DNA of 61,020 bases from Halicephalobus mephisto (taxonomy: Eukaryota > Nematoda > Chromadorea > Rhabditida > Panagrolaimidae): NCBI GenBank assembly GCA_009193035.1, contig SWDT01000160.1, forward strand, positions 1 through 61,020, in the 5' to 3' direction. The notes below the pieces were generated by a model. The model was not told the origin of the DNA and searched no databases. It saw only the letters and a list, made by a program, of their open reading frames with translations. The position numbers and the translations under genes were made by a program. This document shows, piece after piece, positions 1 through 10,000 of this stretch (position 1 is its first letter; each line of letters starts with the position of its first letter).

Positions 1-1429
1 ATCCTTTACAACGTTTCCTAGTCTTCCTCGCAGTTCCAGAAGATTCAAGGTGATGTTTTGTGGTGGGAGTACTTGCTGAAGTTGGTCCGAGAAGTCTCAG
101 ATAAATCTGAATTTTGAATTCATTCAGTTTGATTTTTTCTCGATGGTTACAGTATAAACGCCATGAATTTATCAATGCTGTCTCCGTAACAATGTGAAAG
201 AATAATCGGACATACCACTTGCATGTACGTCTAATAAAAGGACTATATGAACTCATCTGATCACTGATATCCACGAAAGTTTTCGAATTATTGTATTCTT
301 CAACTACTTTCGGTTTCCCACTTTCTCCAATTTCATCAGTATGGAGAGTAGAGAGTATGAATAAATCTCTCTTGTCCTTCCACTTCATTATCATCACCCC
401 GGATTCATTTTGCATAGCTGTCAACTGCCCTCGTTTTAGTTTCTCTTTCTTGATTGTATTCGGAATTCCCTTCCGATTACTTCTACAAGTACCGATCAAA
501 TGAGTATTATTTGCAATCATTTTCTCAGCTAGACTCACACTAGTATAGTAATTATCCAAAAAAAGACGTCTTCCTTGCTGTAATAGTCCATCAGTCAGTT
601 TCATTACGACATAATCAGCTAGACTACCTTGTATTGTCCTGTCTCGACCAGCATACACTATCATATTCCAAGTGTAACCTCCTCTGGAACATAATTTAAA
701 AAGTTTAATCCCAAATCTGTTTCTCTTAGATGGAATAAATTGTCTAAAAGCAACACGGCCTCGGAACTTTACAAGAGATTCATCGACGCAGATATCTCTC
801 TCCGGACGAAACAATCTCTTACAAGTTTTGTTGAATATCTCAATTAAAGGACTAATTTTGTACAGCTTATCAGTTTCGTCAAAGGATTCATTATTATTCA
901 AATGAATTTTTGACAGTAATTGTTCGAATCGGATTCGTGTCATGATTGAAGCGGCAATTGGCTTCTCGGTGAATACTTGACTTGTACTCCAATAATGGCG
1001 TAGTTGAGGTAGACGAACAATAGTCATTTTCAAGCAGAGTCCCAAAAATCTATTCATCTCCTCTACATTTGTTTCAATCCAATTATTGTTATTTTGTTTC
1101 CCGTATCTGTTGATTTCTATCACAGTATGCTTCATGATATCTTCGATAAAAAGATTGTAGAAATCGAACGGTTGAACACAGTTACTAAGTTCTGGAGATG
1201 AGCCACAATTATCATCAATAAAGTCAAAATTATTCTTCTGCATAATTGAAGAACGCCAGCCACATTCATTTCTCGACTCTACTTCTTCTTCGTCACTGTA
1301 ATCCTCATCTTCTGACTCGTGCTCATCTTCAATATTGAAGTCTGGATCATCTGAAGTATCGGAATCTTCATATTCATCGTCGCTCTCAACCAAAAAACGC
1401 TCAAACTGATCCTCCTCCTCGATCGACAT
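1..1429 (-). CDS. piggyBac-type transposase, uninterrupted, C-terminus outside window
   Basis: This is a DDD transposase of the piggyBac/PGBD family, which excises and inserts elements at TTAA. Reading the minus strand from the ATG at 1429 gives 476 codons with no stop before the window edge. Residues about 1-60 form an acidic N-terminus (EEEDQFERFLVESDDEYED). The family core follows: VDESLVKFRGR with Asp at about residue 216, the block FIPSKRNRFGIKLFKLC, LFLDNYYTS with Asp at about 292, and FVDISDQMSSY with Asp at about 387. These match the three catalytic aspartates of the DDE_Tnp_1_7 fold. The Cys-rich C-terminal finger usual in this family would lie beyond position 1. There is no frameshift or stop in what is visible, which suggests a recent and possibly still active copy. 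The family assignment is certain; current activity is inference. Confidence 0.93.
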   Translation of the reverse strand, partial: MSIEEEDQFERFLVESDDEYEDSDTSDDPDFNIEDEHESEDEDYSDEEEVESRNECGWRSSIMQKNNFDFIDDNCGSSPELSNCVQPFDFYNLFIEDIMKHTVIEINRYGKQNNNNWIETNVEEMNRFLGLCLKMTIVRLPQLRHYWSTSQVFTEKPIAASIMTRIRFEQLLSKIHLNNNESFDETDKLYKISPLIEIFNKTCKRLFRPERDICVDESLVKFRGRVAFRQFIPSKRNRFGIKLFKLCSRGGYTWNMIVYAGRDRTIQGSLADYVVMKLTDGLLQQGRRLFLDNYYTSVSLAEKMIANNTHLIGTCRSNRKGIPNTIKKEKLKRGQLTAMQNESGVMIMKWKDKRDLFILSTLHTDEIGESGKPKVVEEYNNSKTFVDISDQMSSYSPFIRRTCKWYVRLFFHIVTETALINSWRLYCNHREKIKLNEFKIQIYLRLLGPTSASTPTTKHHLESSGTARKTRKRCKG

Positions 1430-1606
1430 CTGAACTAAACATTTCATATAATAATTATATTCAGAAACGCGCAAAACAGCAAAAACTACATTTACAAAGA
1501 GTAAAAAAGTTAATTGTTATACAAAAATATACCAAATTTACAACAAATAACAATACAATTTCAAAAAATATTTTTCGAGAGAAAAAAAGCGTGCCCGTAG
1601 GACAAT

Positions 1607-1626
1607 ACGACCCACCCGTGGGTCGT
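1607..1626. repeat. 20-bp palindrome in piggyBac subterminal region
   Basis: ACGACCCAC, a CC centre, then GTGGGTCGT: nine perfectly pairing bases per arm. The same segment holds GACAATAC and its relatives near the tip. In other piggyBac elements subterminal repeats bind the transposase; that role here is inference. Confidence 0.7.
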
Positions 1627-1939
1627 ACAGGCTACAAACCGCCAAAACGGCGATTGTCCCACGTGCGCCGAATAGCAAAAATGGTATTGTCGTCTAAGGG
1701 TTAATAAAAAAAATACAAAATTAAAAAAGTTAGTTTAATTTTATATTTTATATTTTATGTCAAGTTATACTGTAAGTATTTCTGAAAAAGTTTAAATAAT
1801 CTACAGTATTTTCCGATTACTGTATTGTGGAATTAATTAAAGTTATTTTAACTCAATCATGGATTGTATCTAAAAAAAGTTATTAATCAATATGACGTTG
1901 GGGATTTTAATAATCCAATGGATTCGTTGATTAAAAAAC

Positions 1940-2128
1940 ATGTTTTTGAAAAAACGACTAAAAGTCAAAAAAGATAAAATAGGTCAACTTAAAGCAGATG
2001 CTAATATTGTGGATCAAATAAGAGATTCAGAAGTGGAACAAGTTAGAATTAAATATGATGAAGTATTAGTTAGATATTCGACATTATTGGAAAATTGTCA
2101 ATTAAAAAAAGTATTGAAAATGAAATAA
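1940..2128 (+). CDS. short Lys/Glu-rich coiled-coil-like ORF, doubtful
   Basis: A 62-codon ATG-to-stop frame rich in Lys, Glu and Leu with heptad-like spacing (for example QIRDSEVEQVRIKYDEVLVRY). No signal peptide, no recognisable domain and no clear flanking exons. It lies between the piggyBac end and a repeat block and could be the remnant of a larger coiled-coil exon. I do not recognise it. Confidence 0.2.
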   Translation: MFLKKRLKVKKDKIGQLKADANIVDQIRDSEVEQVRIKYDEVLVRYSTLLENCQLKKVLKMK

Positions 2129-2184
2129 AACAAAACAAATGAAATTTCTGGATATACGACGAGAAGAATGTAATCGATGACAGA

Positions 2185-2560
2185 ATTGCACTCCAACAGA
2201 GAATTGATCGTAATTGAATGTAAACAACGTGTTTGGACAATGTTTATTTTCAGTCGAAAAAGTATTAACACGTTGATTACACTCAATTATAATTAGTCCT
2301 CTGTTGGAATGTGATTTTTCCATCGATTATGTTCAGTTAAAATCAAATAACGCGAAAATCGACGACATGATTGGAATTCAAAAGAAGACTGATTCTAATT
2401 GAAGATAATCAACGTGCTTATACTTTTTTAATTGCATAAAGAAGGATTTTAACACGTTGATTACACTCAGTTATAATTAATCTTCTGTTGGAATGTGATT
2501 TTTCCATCGATTATGTTCACCTAAAATCAAATAACGTGAAAATCGTGGTTAGAGGATTTT
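2185..2560. repeat. two tandem imperfect hairpin (foldback) units
   Basis: The segment TTGATTACACTCA..TAATTA..CTCTGTTGGAATGTG occurs at about 2266-2320 and again at 2449-2505 (about 183 bp apart), each followed by TTTTTCCATCGATTATGTTCA and AAAATCAAATAACG. Each copy is preceded by its own imperfect reverse complement (CTCCAACAGAGAATTGATCG.. at 2190; AAGAAGACTGATTCTAATTG.. at 2383), so each unit can fold into a stem of roughly 45 bp. No coding sequence is seen. Confidence 0.6.
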
Positions 2561-2938
2561 TACGCGTTGATTGTATTCAGTTAGACGTGATTTCAGAAAA
2601 CTTATGTAGACTCGATATAGAATAAACTGTTTTCATGTTTTGTGCTCTAGTTCTAGTGCTATAGCAGAGGGTATCCCAAAAATCACAATTAAGATTACTT
2701 TAATCTCCCCAGGATAAATTTATTTGCTTCTGTTGACGAATATAAAAAATGAAATAAATTTGTGCTATTTCGACATTGATAAAAATAATCGATATGCGAT
2801 GACGTAAAAGTTCTAAAAAAATAAAAATGATTAAAGAAAAAAATTTAAATCGATCTAGGTGTGACTTTGCTTATCATAAAAGTCCCCGAAAAAATTCAAT
2901 ATTTTTATTTTTTTACTTGAACAAATTTCTTCAAAAAA

Positions 2939-4203
2939 ATGAAAATTTTACTTTTATTTTTATTTTTTATTTTTGCTAAAGTCGAATCTGAAACGTCTTT
3001 AGGAACAAAATGTATTACTTCTTACACCTTCAAAGGAGCATTCAACCGTACTGTAGCTCCGATGAACATGACTTGTGCTTCTGGAGTCGAAGAATGTGCT
3101 TGTATCTCGGCTTCTCTGAAAACTAACAACGGACCCATCGACATTGAAGCCACGGATTGTTCAGATACCCTGGATCGTATCATGAATACTTATTTCTCAA
3201 ATGTCCACGGCATCAAAGAAACCATAGACATGAACTGCAGTGTAAGTTTAAAAAACTAAAAATTTAAATAAATCATAAATTTTGAAATTCATTCAAATTC
3301 GTAATTTTTTAAAATCAAAAAATTAAATAATATTAAATTCTGAAAATCTTATTTTTTCGTAATTTTCGAATAAATTTCTGAATTTCTTTGTAGGTAAATT
3401 TTAATTTATAAGTAAGTTTTGAATTTTCTTACTTATAGATCAAAGTTCACTTTTAAGTCCCCTGAATCCCATTTATAGATTAAAATTCACTTTAAAACTC
3501 CTCCCGAACCCCCTTTACAGATTCATGTTCAGTTTCAAACCTCCTGAATCCCATTTATAAATTAAAATTCACTTTTAAATTCCCCGAACTTTCTTTATAG
3601 ATTAAAATTCACTTTAAAGCTCCTCCCGAACCCCTTTATATATAAACTAAAATCTTCTTGTAAGTCTCCGAATCCTCTTGTAAGTGAACCTTCATCTATA
3701 AATAAGCCTCTGAGCTCATATTTTTTTCGAATTTCCTCATGATTGAATTTCCTCTGTTCATTAACAAACAACTCCCTCAAATAGTAAATCCGATTAATTA
3801 TGGAATTTTCCCTGATCACCCATCTACGTAATTTAATTTTTAAATAAACTTAAAATTACATAATGATCAAATCCATAATTCCTCAAACTTCTAAATTTTC
3901 TATTCATTGATCTCTGATTTCAAATGACTAATCATTTTAATCAGCAATTTTTTAAATCATTTATGACTTCATTTTTTTATTCCCTTAAAATTACATCAAT
4001 AACACCTAATGACTAATCCTTTTCAGTCTGTTGATGGAAAAACAGTATCTCTCACTGGCTCAGTCAGCTCCCTAAACTACACCCTGGGATGTTCCTCGGG
4101 TGATACTTGCGTCATCGGCCGAAATGACGGGATCAACTCAAGCATATCCTTGACTTTCAACTATTTTGTTTTTCTTTTATCTCTTATTTTCATTAAAATC
4201 TAA
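2939..4203 (+). CDS. small secreted or GPI-anchored Cys-containing protein
   Basis: Two exons, 2939-3241 and 4027-4203, joined in phase 0 across an unusually long 785-nt intron, give about 159 residues. The start is a signal peptide (MKILLLFLFFIFAKVES). The mature part has eight cysteines, including an ECAC motif and a GCSSGDTC motif, and several N-glycosylation sequons (NRT, NMT, NYT, NSS). The last 15 residues are hydrophobic (FVFLLSLIFIKI), following a short polar stretch, which fits either a GPI-attachment signal or a very short membrane tail. The cysteine spacing loosely recalls small nematode Ly6/UPAR-like proteins, but I cannot place it in a family with confidence. The spliced model is well supported; function is unknown. 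Confidence 0.7.
3425..3690. repeat. minisatellite in the intron of the secreted protein gene
   Basis: About six degenerate copies of a 45-60 bp unit containing TAGATTAAAATTCACTTT followed by AACTCCTCCCGAACCCC. It makes up much of the 785-nt intron, which is far longer than most introns in this window. Confidence 0.7.
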
Positions 4204-4310
4204 GCACTCTCTAATTCCACGGGTCTTAAATCTACTCGATTCTATACCCTTAAAATAAATCTAAAACAATGGCAAGAGTATTAAGGCAACTTGAAATTGC
4301 GGTAGCTTCA

Positions 4311-5819
4311 TTATTGCGGGGATTTCGAAGCAGCATTTCTGTACTTAGCCGAGCAATAGGTAGAGTTCAGAAATTCGTTGTATTGTACGGCAGGATCAGG
4401 AGGAGCCAGAGAAACCGGATGATGGTTGTAGTAGTAACAGCGATCACCAGCTTTAGCAGCAATGGTCTGTTTGTAGAAATTCAGAAGCATATCATACGGA
4501 GGAGGCTCAGATGGAACATAGTATCCGTAAGCTTTCCGGATCACTGGTTGCTAAAATTATCATGAAATTTAAAAAATCCCATTTTTAATCCAAAAAGACC
4601 TAATGCCTGTCATATTATAAAAATCAATTTTTTTTGCCAATTTCTAAACCTTCCTAAAAACCTAGAGTAACTTGAAATTTTCGGTTTTATATAAGGGTTA
4701 TTTCGAAATTTTAGGGAGTTCCAAAGTGAATCATGTACTAAAAATGAAAAATAAAATTTTGTTAAGAAAATTGTTTCAACAAGAATTCTTAGAGATTAAA
4801 ATTACCAAAATTTAAATTTCATAGTTAATTTTTCGGACTATATTCAATGTAAATAAGGTTAGAAACTTTTGAATCTTGATATATGAGGTACCTAATCCTC
4901 TACCTATCCTTTAAGATTAATTTTCACATATGAAGCTATCAAAAATATCCTAAAAACCATAGCACTCAAACACTCTATCAGAAGTGCTTCTTTCCGCCTG
5001 TTTGTGAAACTAGTAATTGGAAACTTACATGAATGCCAGGAATAGGAATAACATTCGGGGACTCCTCTGGTTTCCAACGTTTGGATTGAGTGGATTCGGC
5101 AGAAAGCAGTCTTTTCCGTGGATTGACTTCAGAAGGAAATGTCATAGAAGGTACAGTACTCACGGAAGGTGATCTAGTTGAGGGTCCAGGCCTCGGGGAT
5201 CCTTGACGGGCGAAGGAGACGGCGGAAGAAAACGAATTAGACAAATCCTCAGTCAACGAAGTTTGATGTGTTCGAGATCTGTGAACTTGGAACTAAACAA
5301 TAGTTTCATATATTTGTATATGGAATAAAGTGGGGAACTTACTGGATCATCGTCGTCAAAGCTGTCGTCACTCTGGACGGAACAAGGGCGATCCGGATCT
5401 TCGACGACCTCGACCTTGACGTTACTGTACAGCATCATAGGCCCCCCTCGGACCGTCGGGACACTCTGCAACGACGGCTGACGTCCTCTCGATAGTCTCG
5501 ATCTCGGGTGGGCCTGGAATGAAGAAATGAAAGGAAAAAGTTATATGAAAGTTCTTACGATTTTTCTTTCGTGGAAAAATTCAGAATCATCTTCGAAAAA
5601 AGAATCATCATCTTTGGATTCCAATACAGTACTTCGGGGATAATCCGGTGAGAACTGTCTCTTCCTGGTACCAGAAATACATCGAGTAAAAATGGATTCT
5701 GAAATTAGTTCTTCTTCGTCGTCGATGATTTCGCCTTCTTCAAGTTCCAAAAACCCTCCAATTTCGTCATTTTTTACATTTTCCTTCAATTTTTCCTGTT
5801 CACCACCATCATTCGGCAT
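4311..5819 (-). CDS. unrecognised low-complexity, probably nuclear protein (311 aa)
   Basis: Four exons on the minus strand (5819-5559, 5513-5343, 5292-5029, 4550-4311) join in phase 0 at every GT/AG border, giving 311 residues. The N-terminus is acidic (FLELEEGEIIDDEEEL). The middle is Ser/Pro/Arg-rich with possible nuclear signals (GTRKRQFSPDYPRS, NPRKRLLS, SKRWKPEE). The C-terminal 75 residues look more ordered (SEPPPYDMLLNFYKQTI, DPAVQYNEFLNSTYCS). There is no signal peptide or membrane segment. The acidic EEGE stretch plus basic and Ser/Pro patches are common in chromatin or RNA-processing proteins, but I do not recognise the family. Start chosen as the first ATG upstream of an uninterrupted acidic exon. 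Confidence 0.72.
4690..4975. repeat. copy of the dispersed CATATATGA-module repeat
   Basis: The last intron of the 4311-5819 gene contains AGATTAATTTTCACATATGA, GGTACCTAATCC and nearby text matching, in reverse orientation, the module seen repeatedly at 16120-16640, 20680-21170 and 32740-32990. Confidence 0.55.
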
Positions 5820-7053
5820 TGTTGGATCATGTGCAAAACGTCACAAATACAACAATCGAAATCAATAGCGATATCTGAAACGATAAAAGAAGAATCAATA
5901 GAAGAAAACGAAACAACCACAGCGCGCGGTCCCACAACGAAAAAAAATAAGGGTCTTTTTAGAAACGGTTTCTTGACTTAATTCCTACTTTTTTAAGTAT
6001 AAGCTATACATGTATAATTATACGTGAAATTATATATACAGTAGTAAAAATAGATTTACTAAATGGAAAATTATATATTTGTAATAGATGGGTCCTATAG
6101 CGAAAAAAAGAAATATTTTTAGAAACGGATTTTGATCCGAATTTAATTTTTAAATAAAAGTTATAAAATTACATCTAATTTGAATAAAAGCCTTTAACAA
6201 ATTCCATAATTTGCATATCTTTAATAAAAATAATTTTAATTTGTAAAATATTAAAAAAGTGATTTAAAAATGAATTTTTTAAATAAACTCCAAAATTTGC
6301 ATATTTTCTTTAAAAAAGTAAACTTAATGTTGCAAAATTTAATTCATAAATAACTTTTTTTAAATAAAAATAATTTTGACTTGGAAAAATGTTAAAAAAG
6401 TGATTTAAAAGTGAATTTTTTAAATAAACTCCAAAATTTGCATATTTTCTTTAAAAAGCAAACTTAATGTTGCAAACTTTAATTTATAAACAACTTTTGT
6501 GTCTTTATTTTCCGTACTTAGTACTCACAATAGTCGACCAAAAAGTGATTCTTCAACGTCGTATTTATAAAGAATAGAAGTCACTTTTCAAGCTGTTCAA
6601 TTGTAATGTCGTTCTGTCGAGGAATGGCGCTAAACAGCCAAAGTGACTTTGCCTGAGGCATTCAATGGAGTCTGGTCGTTTTGGTATTCATTGCTCCGAG
6701 AATGTTGTGTCGGATATTCCCCCGGGGGTATAGAGGGTGGCTTCTCGAGGATTTCTCTCAAGGAAATCTGTGTCCCATCTCAATGACCCATAGTTTTGGA
6801 ATTTCTTCGACTTTTTCTTTATGGTTGTCTTGTCGAGAGTCGTGTGTCCAATTTAGGATTAAATTTTTGGGCCAAATTCAATCATAAATTTTGAATTTTA
6901 TTTTGTATAGTTCAAATTTTTAAGAATATTGAAAATTTGTATTTTTTCAGATTTCAAAAATGTTTTAATTTTAATTTTTTTAAATTCCCAAAATTACTGC
7001 CAGAATTTGTTTTAATCGAGTTATGCATGAAGAGTGGATTTTTGAAATAGAAA
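5820..7053. other. intergenic region with a direct duplication and a GC-richer block
   Basis: No gene is supported. Positions 6231-6360 and 6370-6500 are two direct copies of about 140 bp sharing AAATAAACTCCAAAATTTGC and AACTTAATGTTGCAAA. Positions 6520-6850 are less AT-rich and include a CCTGAGGCATTCAATGG segment; CCTGAGGCATT also occurs at 38991. This block probably contains the promoter or 5' UTR of the degenerin gene. A 68-codon frame at 6681 has no splice support. Confidence 0.4.
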
Positions 7054-10000
7054 ATGGTGGACGATCTGCCGACGTATTCTCATCAGAAGTCGTCCAGAAG
7101 GAATTCTCAAAGACATCAATGGTTCTCCGACGAGCCCCCTATCGACATGGTGAGCGGGACTCCGCGGGGGTCCCAGACACGCCGTTTGCATCCGAGAATG
7201 AAAGAGGACGTTCCATACAAGTACAGCCAGACATCCAACATCAGTGGATCGGAAAGTTCTGTCGGAGGACCTCACCAGTTTATTCCTGTCCGGATAACGG
7301 AATCAACTTCGCCTCAGTTTTCTCGTGGATCTCACAGATCGAATGATTCTGGTTACTACCGATACATGGGTCATCACAGGAGGTCCATCAAGAGATCCAT
7401 GGATGCCACCAGCGGGGGCTACTCCTCCATCAAGGACATCTTTATAGATTTCTGCATGAGGACCAGCTCCCACGGGATCCCCTTCATCGGGTACTTTACC
7501 GTAATTTCGCCCATAATCCTGAATTTTTGCAGATCTCGATCTTTTTTCGGACCTTATATCTGGGCCGCAGTCACGATACTAGCAGCTTTGGTTTTCGCTT
7601 TCCAGACATATCTGACCATGTCCGATTACTTCGAGTACAGGACAATTATAGAAATGCAACTAAAATTCGAACCAGCACCATTCCCCGCAGCGACTGTCTG
7701 CAATTTAAATGCTTTCAAAGCTAGTCAACTACGGCAATACGAGGAAATTGAACAGGGTGTAAGTTTTGTACTTTTTATTTCCTAAAAGTATTGGAAGTTT
7801 ACCTTCTTAGAGATTACAGTAATCTTACAAACAAAGTGTAATTACTCAAAATGGCTTTTTGAAACGAGTTAAATATCGTTTTGAAGCTCTTGAAGTACGG
7901 ATTCAGGATTTCTGGGGGTCCAAAGTGATATATAAATCATTTCAAAAGACTGTTTTGATTAAGTGGACTTCCTTTGTTGGTCAATTTCATAATTTTTTTT
8001 ACAATTATGTGAATTTTCCTCGTTTATTACAACTGTTTAATTTGTTTTTCGAACAAGCGATTAGAAACACGAAAAAACAATCTTAAATTTAGAGATTTTC
8101 CAAATTATTTCACTTCAGAAGGCCACTCAGGTGAAATGGAATACAGATTCTGAATCCGTACTTCAAGAGCTTCAAAACGATATTTAACTCGTTTCAAAAA
8201 AGCCATTTTGATTAAGTGGATCTTTTGTGTTATAATTTTTTGGACATTTATGAGTACATTTAAAAATGAAAATTAATCTTAGAAGATGAATATGGGGTGA
8301 AGTACCCTTTGTACCGTAATATAGAACCTTCCAAATCCAGTTAAAATTATATTCTAAAAAATTAATTACGAAATTCCATAAAATCACAAAATTAAAATTG
8401 GTTTTTTTAATTTCTAAAATCATCCACAACGTCTTAAGAATTTTCAGAACATCCTAGAATCTTGTCCAAACTTGGAAACTTTCAATCCAAAAATTCTCAA
8501 AATTCCCGTCGAAACCATTTTCGCGATAGTTTTTTATTTTCATAATAGAATGATTGAATTCATACAAAATTACATAAAAATTAAATTTCACAATTTTCTC
8601 TCTTGACTGGAAAATTCCAATTTTCGTGTTGAAACCATTTTGTAAAAATATTAATTTACGATATAATTAGATCTTGGTGAAATCCAAAAACCAAATTTTT
8701 GCTTATGTCTCGACTGGAAAATTCCAAATTTCCAGTCAGGACCTTTTTTTGAAATTTTTTATTTTTTATAATGTTGTGGTAATTTTTTATTTTTCCAGAG
8801 GCATAAATATTAACTTTTTTAATTTTGGGTCTCGACTGGAAAATTCCAAATTTTTGTGTTGAGAACATTTTGTAATATTTTTTATTTTTTATAATGTTGT
8901 GGTTATTTTTTAGTTTCAAGTATGGGAGCGGGCAATGAATACGATAAATAATGATGGATTAAAACCAATACCGATCCGGAAGAAGCGACATGTCCTCTAC
9001 CAGCCAGTCTACGTCCGATGTGTCTGCAATCTTCCGGATGACCAATGTGTTCCTCAACTTAATCCACTTGAGACCAACACTTCCATCTGCATGTGCTTTG
9101 AAGACTCTACAACTGGCGATATCTGGCCCTGTTATCCCACTTCTGTCTGGAAAGAAAAGGTTCGAAATTTTCCTATTATCTTATTTTTGAATTTTTTTAC
9201 TTTTTTGAACTCTTTCTGACGCAATTTATCAGTCTGAATTCTCCATAGACCAATGTGGATTCAGATGATAGATTTCAGTCCCTGTCATGGAGAATCGATG
9301 AATGTGAGCGGCTTTGCTTTATTGAAGCCCATTCCGAATAAATTTTAAAAAATATAAAAATAATTTTAAAAAATATAAAAATAATTTTAAAAAATATAAA
9401 AATAATTTCTTTAAAATATAAAGATAATTTTTAAAAAGTATAAAAATAATTTTTAAAAATATAAAAATATCTTTTAAAAATATAAAAATAATTTAAAGAA
9501 AAAATAAAATAAATTTTTAAAAATATAAAAATAGTTTTTTTTAAAATATAAAAATAACTTTTAAAAAAATTACTGTATTTCATTTACCTTAAAATTCAAA
9601 TTATTAAAAATATTCAAATTTTATCAATTAAATTTAACAAAAAAGTTTTTTATTTTTTTATATATTCTTTTTTTTGAAAATATTGAAAATTTCAGACTTG
9701 TTACCATTGTTCGAAGTCGAACACTTGTGATGACCCTGATCGACCTCCGAACATCACCAGTCTGTTGACGGAACCGAAACCCCAGGAATGTCTGTGTCAA
9801 AGTGTCTCTCATTACTGTGTGATTAAGACAGAAGAAACGGTCAAATGGTGGAACCCTAACAACTATACAGTATTCCCTGTGACTGATCCACCGACTCCTT
9901 CTCCGGACGTCGAAGAAGCGTTCGGATTGGCTGTAGGTTATTTAAGAAGATTAAATAAGTAGTAACTGAGAATAGTGTCTACAGTAGTGGTCAGTACAAT

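Larger units (their letters stand above)
1..1704 (-). mobile_element. piggyBac element, transposase-start end with terminal repeat and TTAA
   Basis: Upstream of the transposase ATG, the minus strand at 1704-1683 reads TTAA followed by CCCTTAGACGACAATACC. That is the arrangement expected at a piggyBac end: TTAA target site followed by a terminal repeat starting CCY. A GC-rich subterminal segment (1590-1680) holds a perfect palindrome at 1607-1626 and repeated GACAATA/GGACAAT motifs. The opposite end lies outside the window. Confidence 0.85.

Noticed and set aside
6681..6887. 68-codon frame in the GC-richer block before the degenerin gene
   Set aside because: No acceptor or donor fits, and it does not extend the degenerin N-terminus in frame.
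7023..7346. 107-codon frame overlapping degenerin exon 1
   Set aside because: Out-of-frame shadow of the Ser/Arg-rich N-terminus, whose own frame continues through splice sites into TM1.
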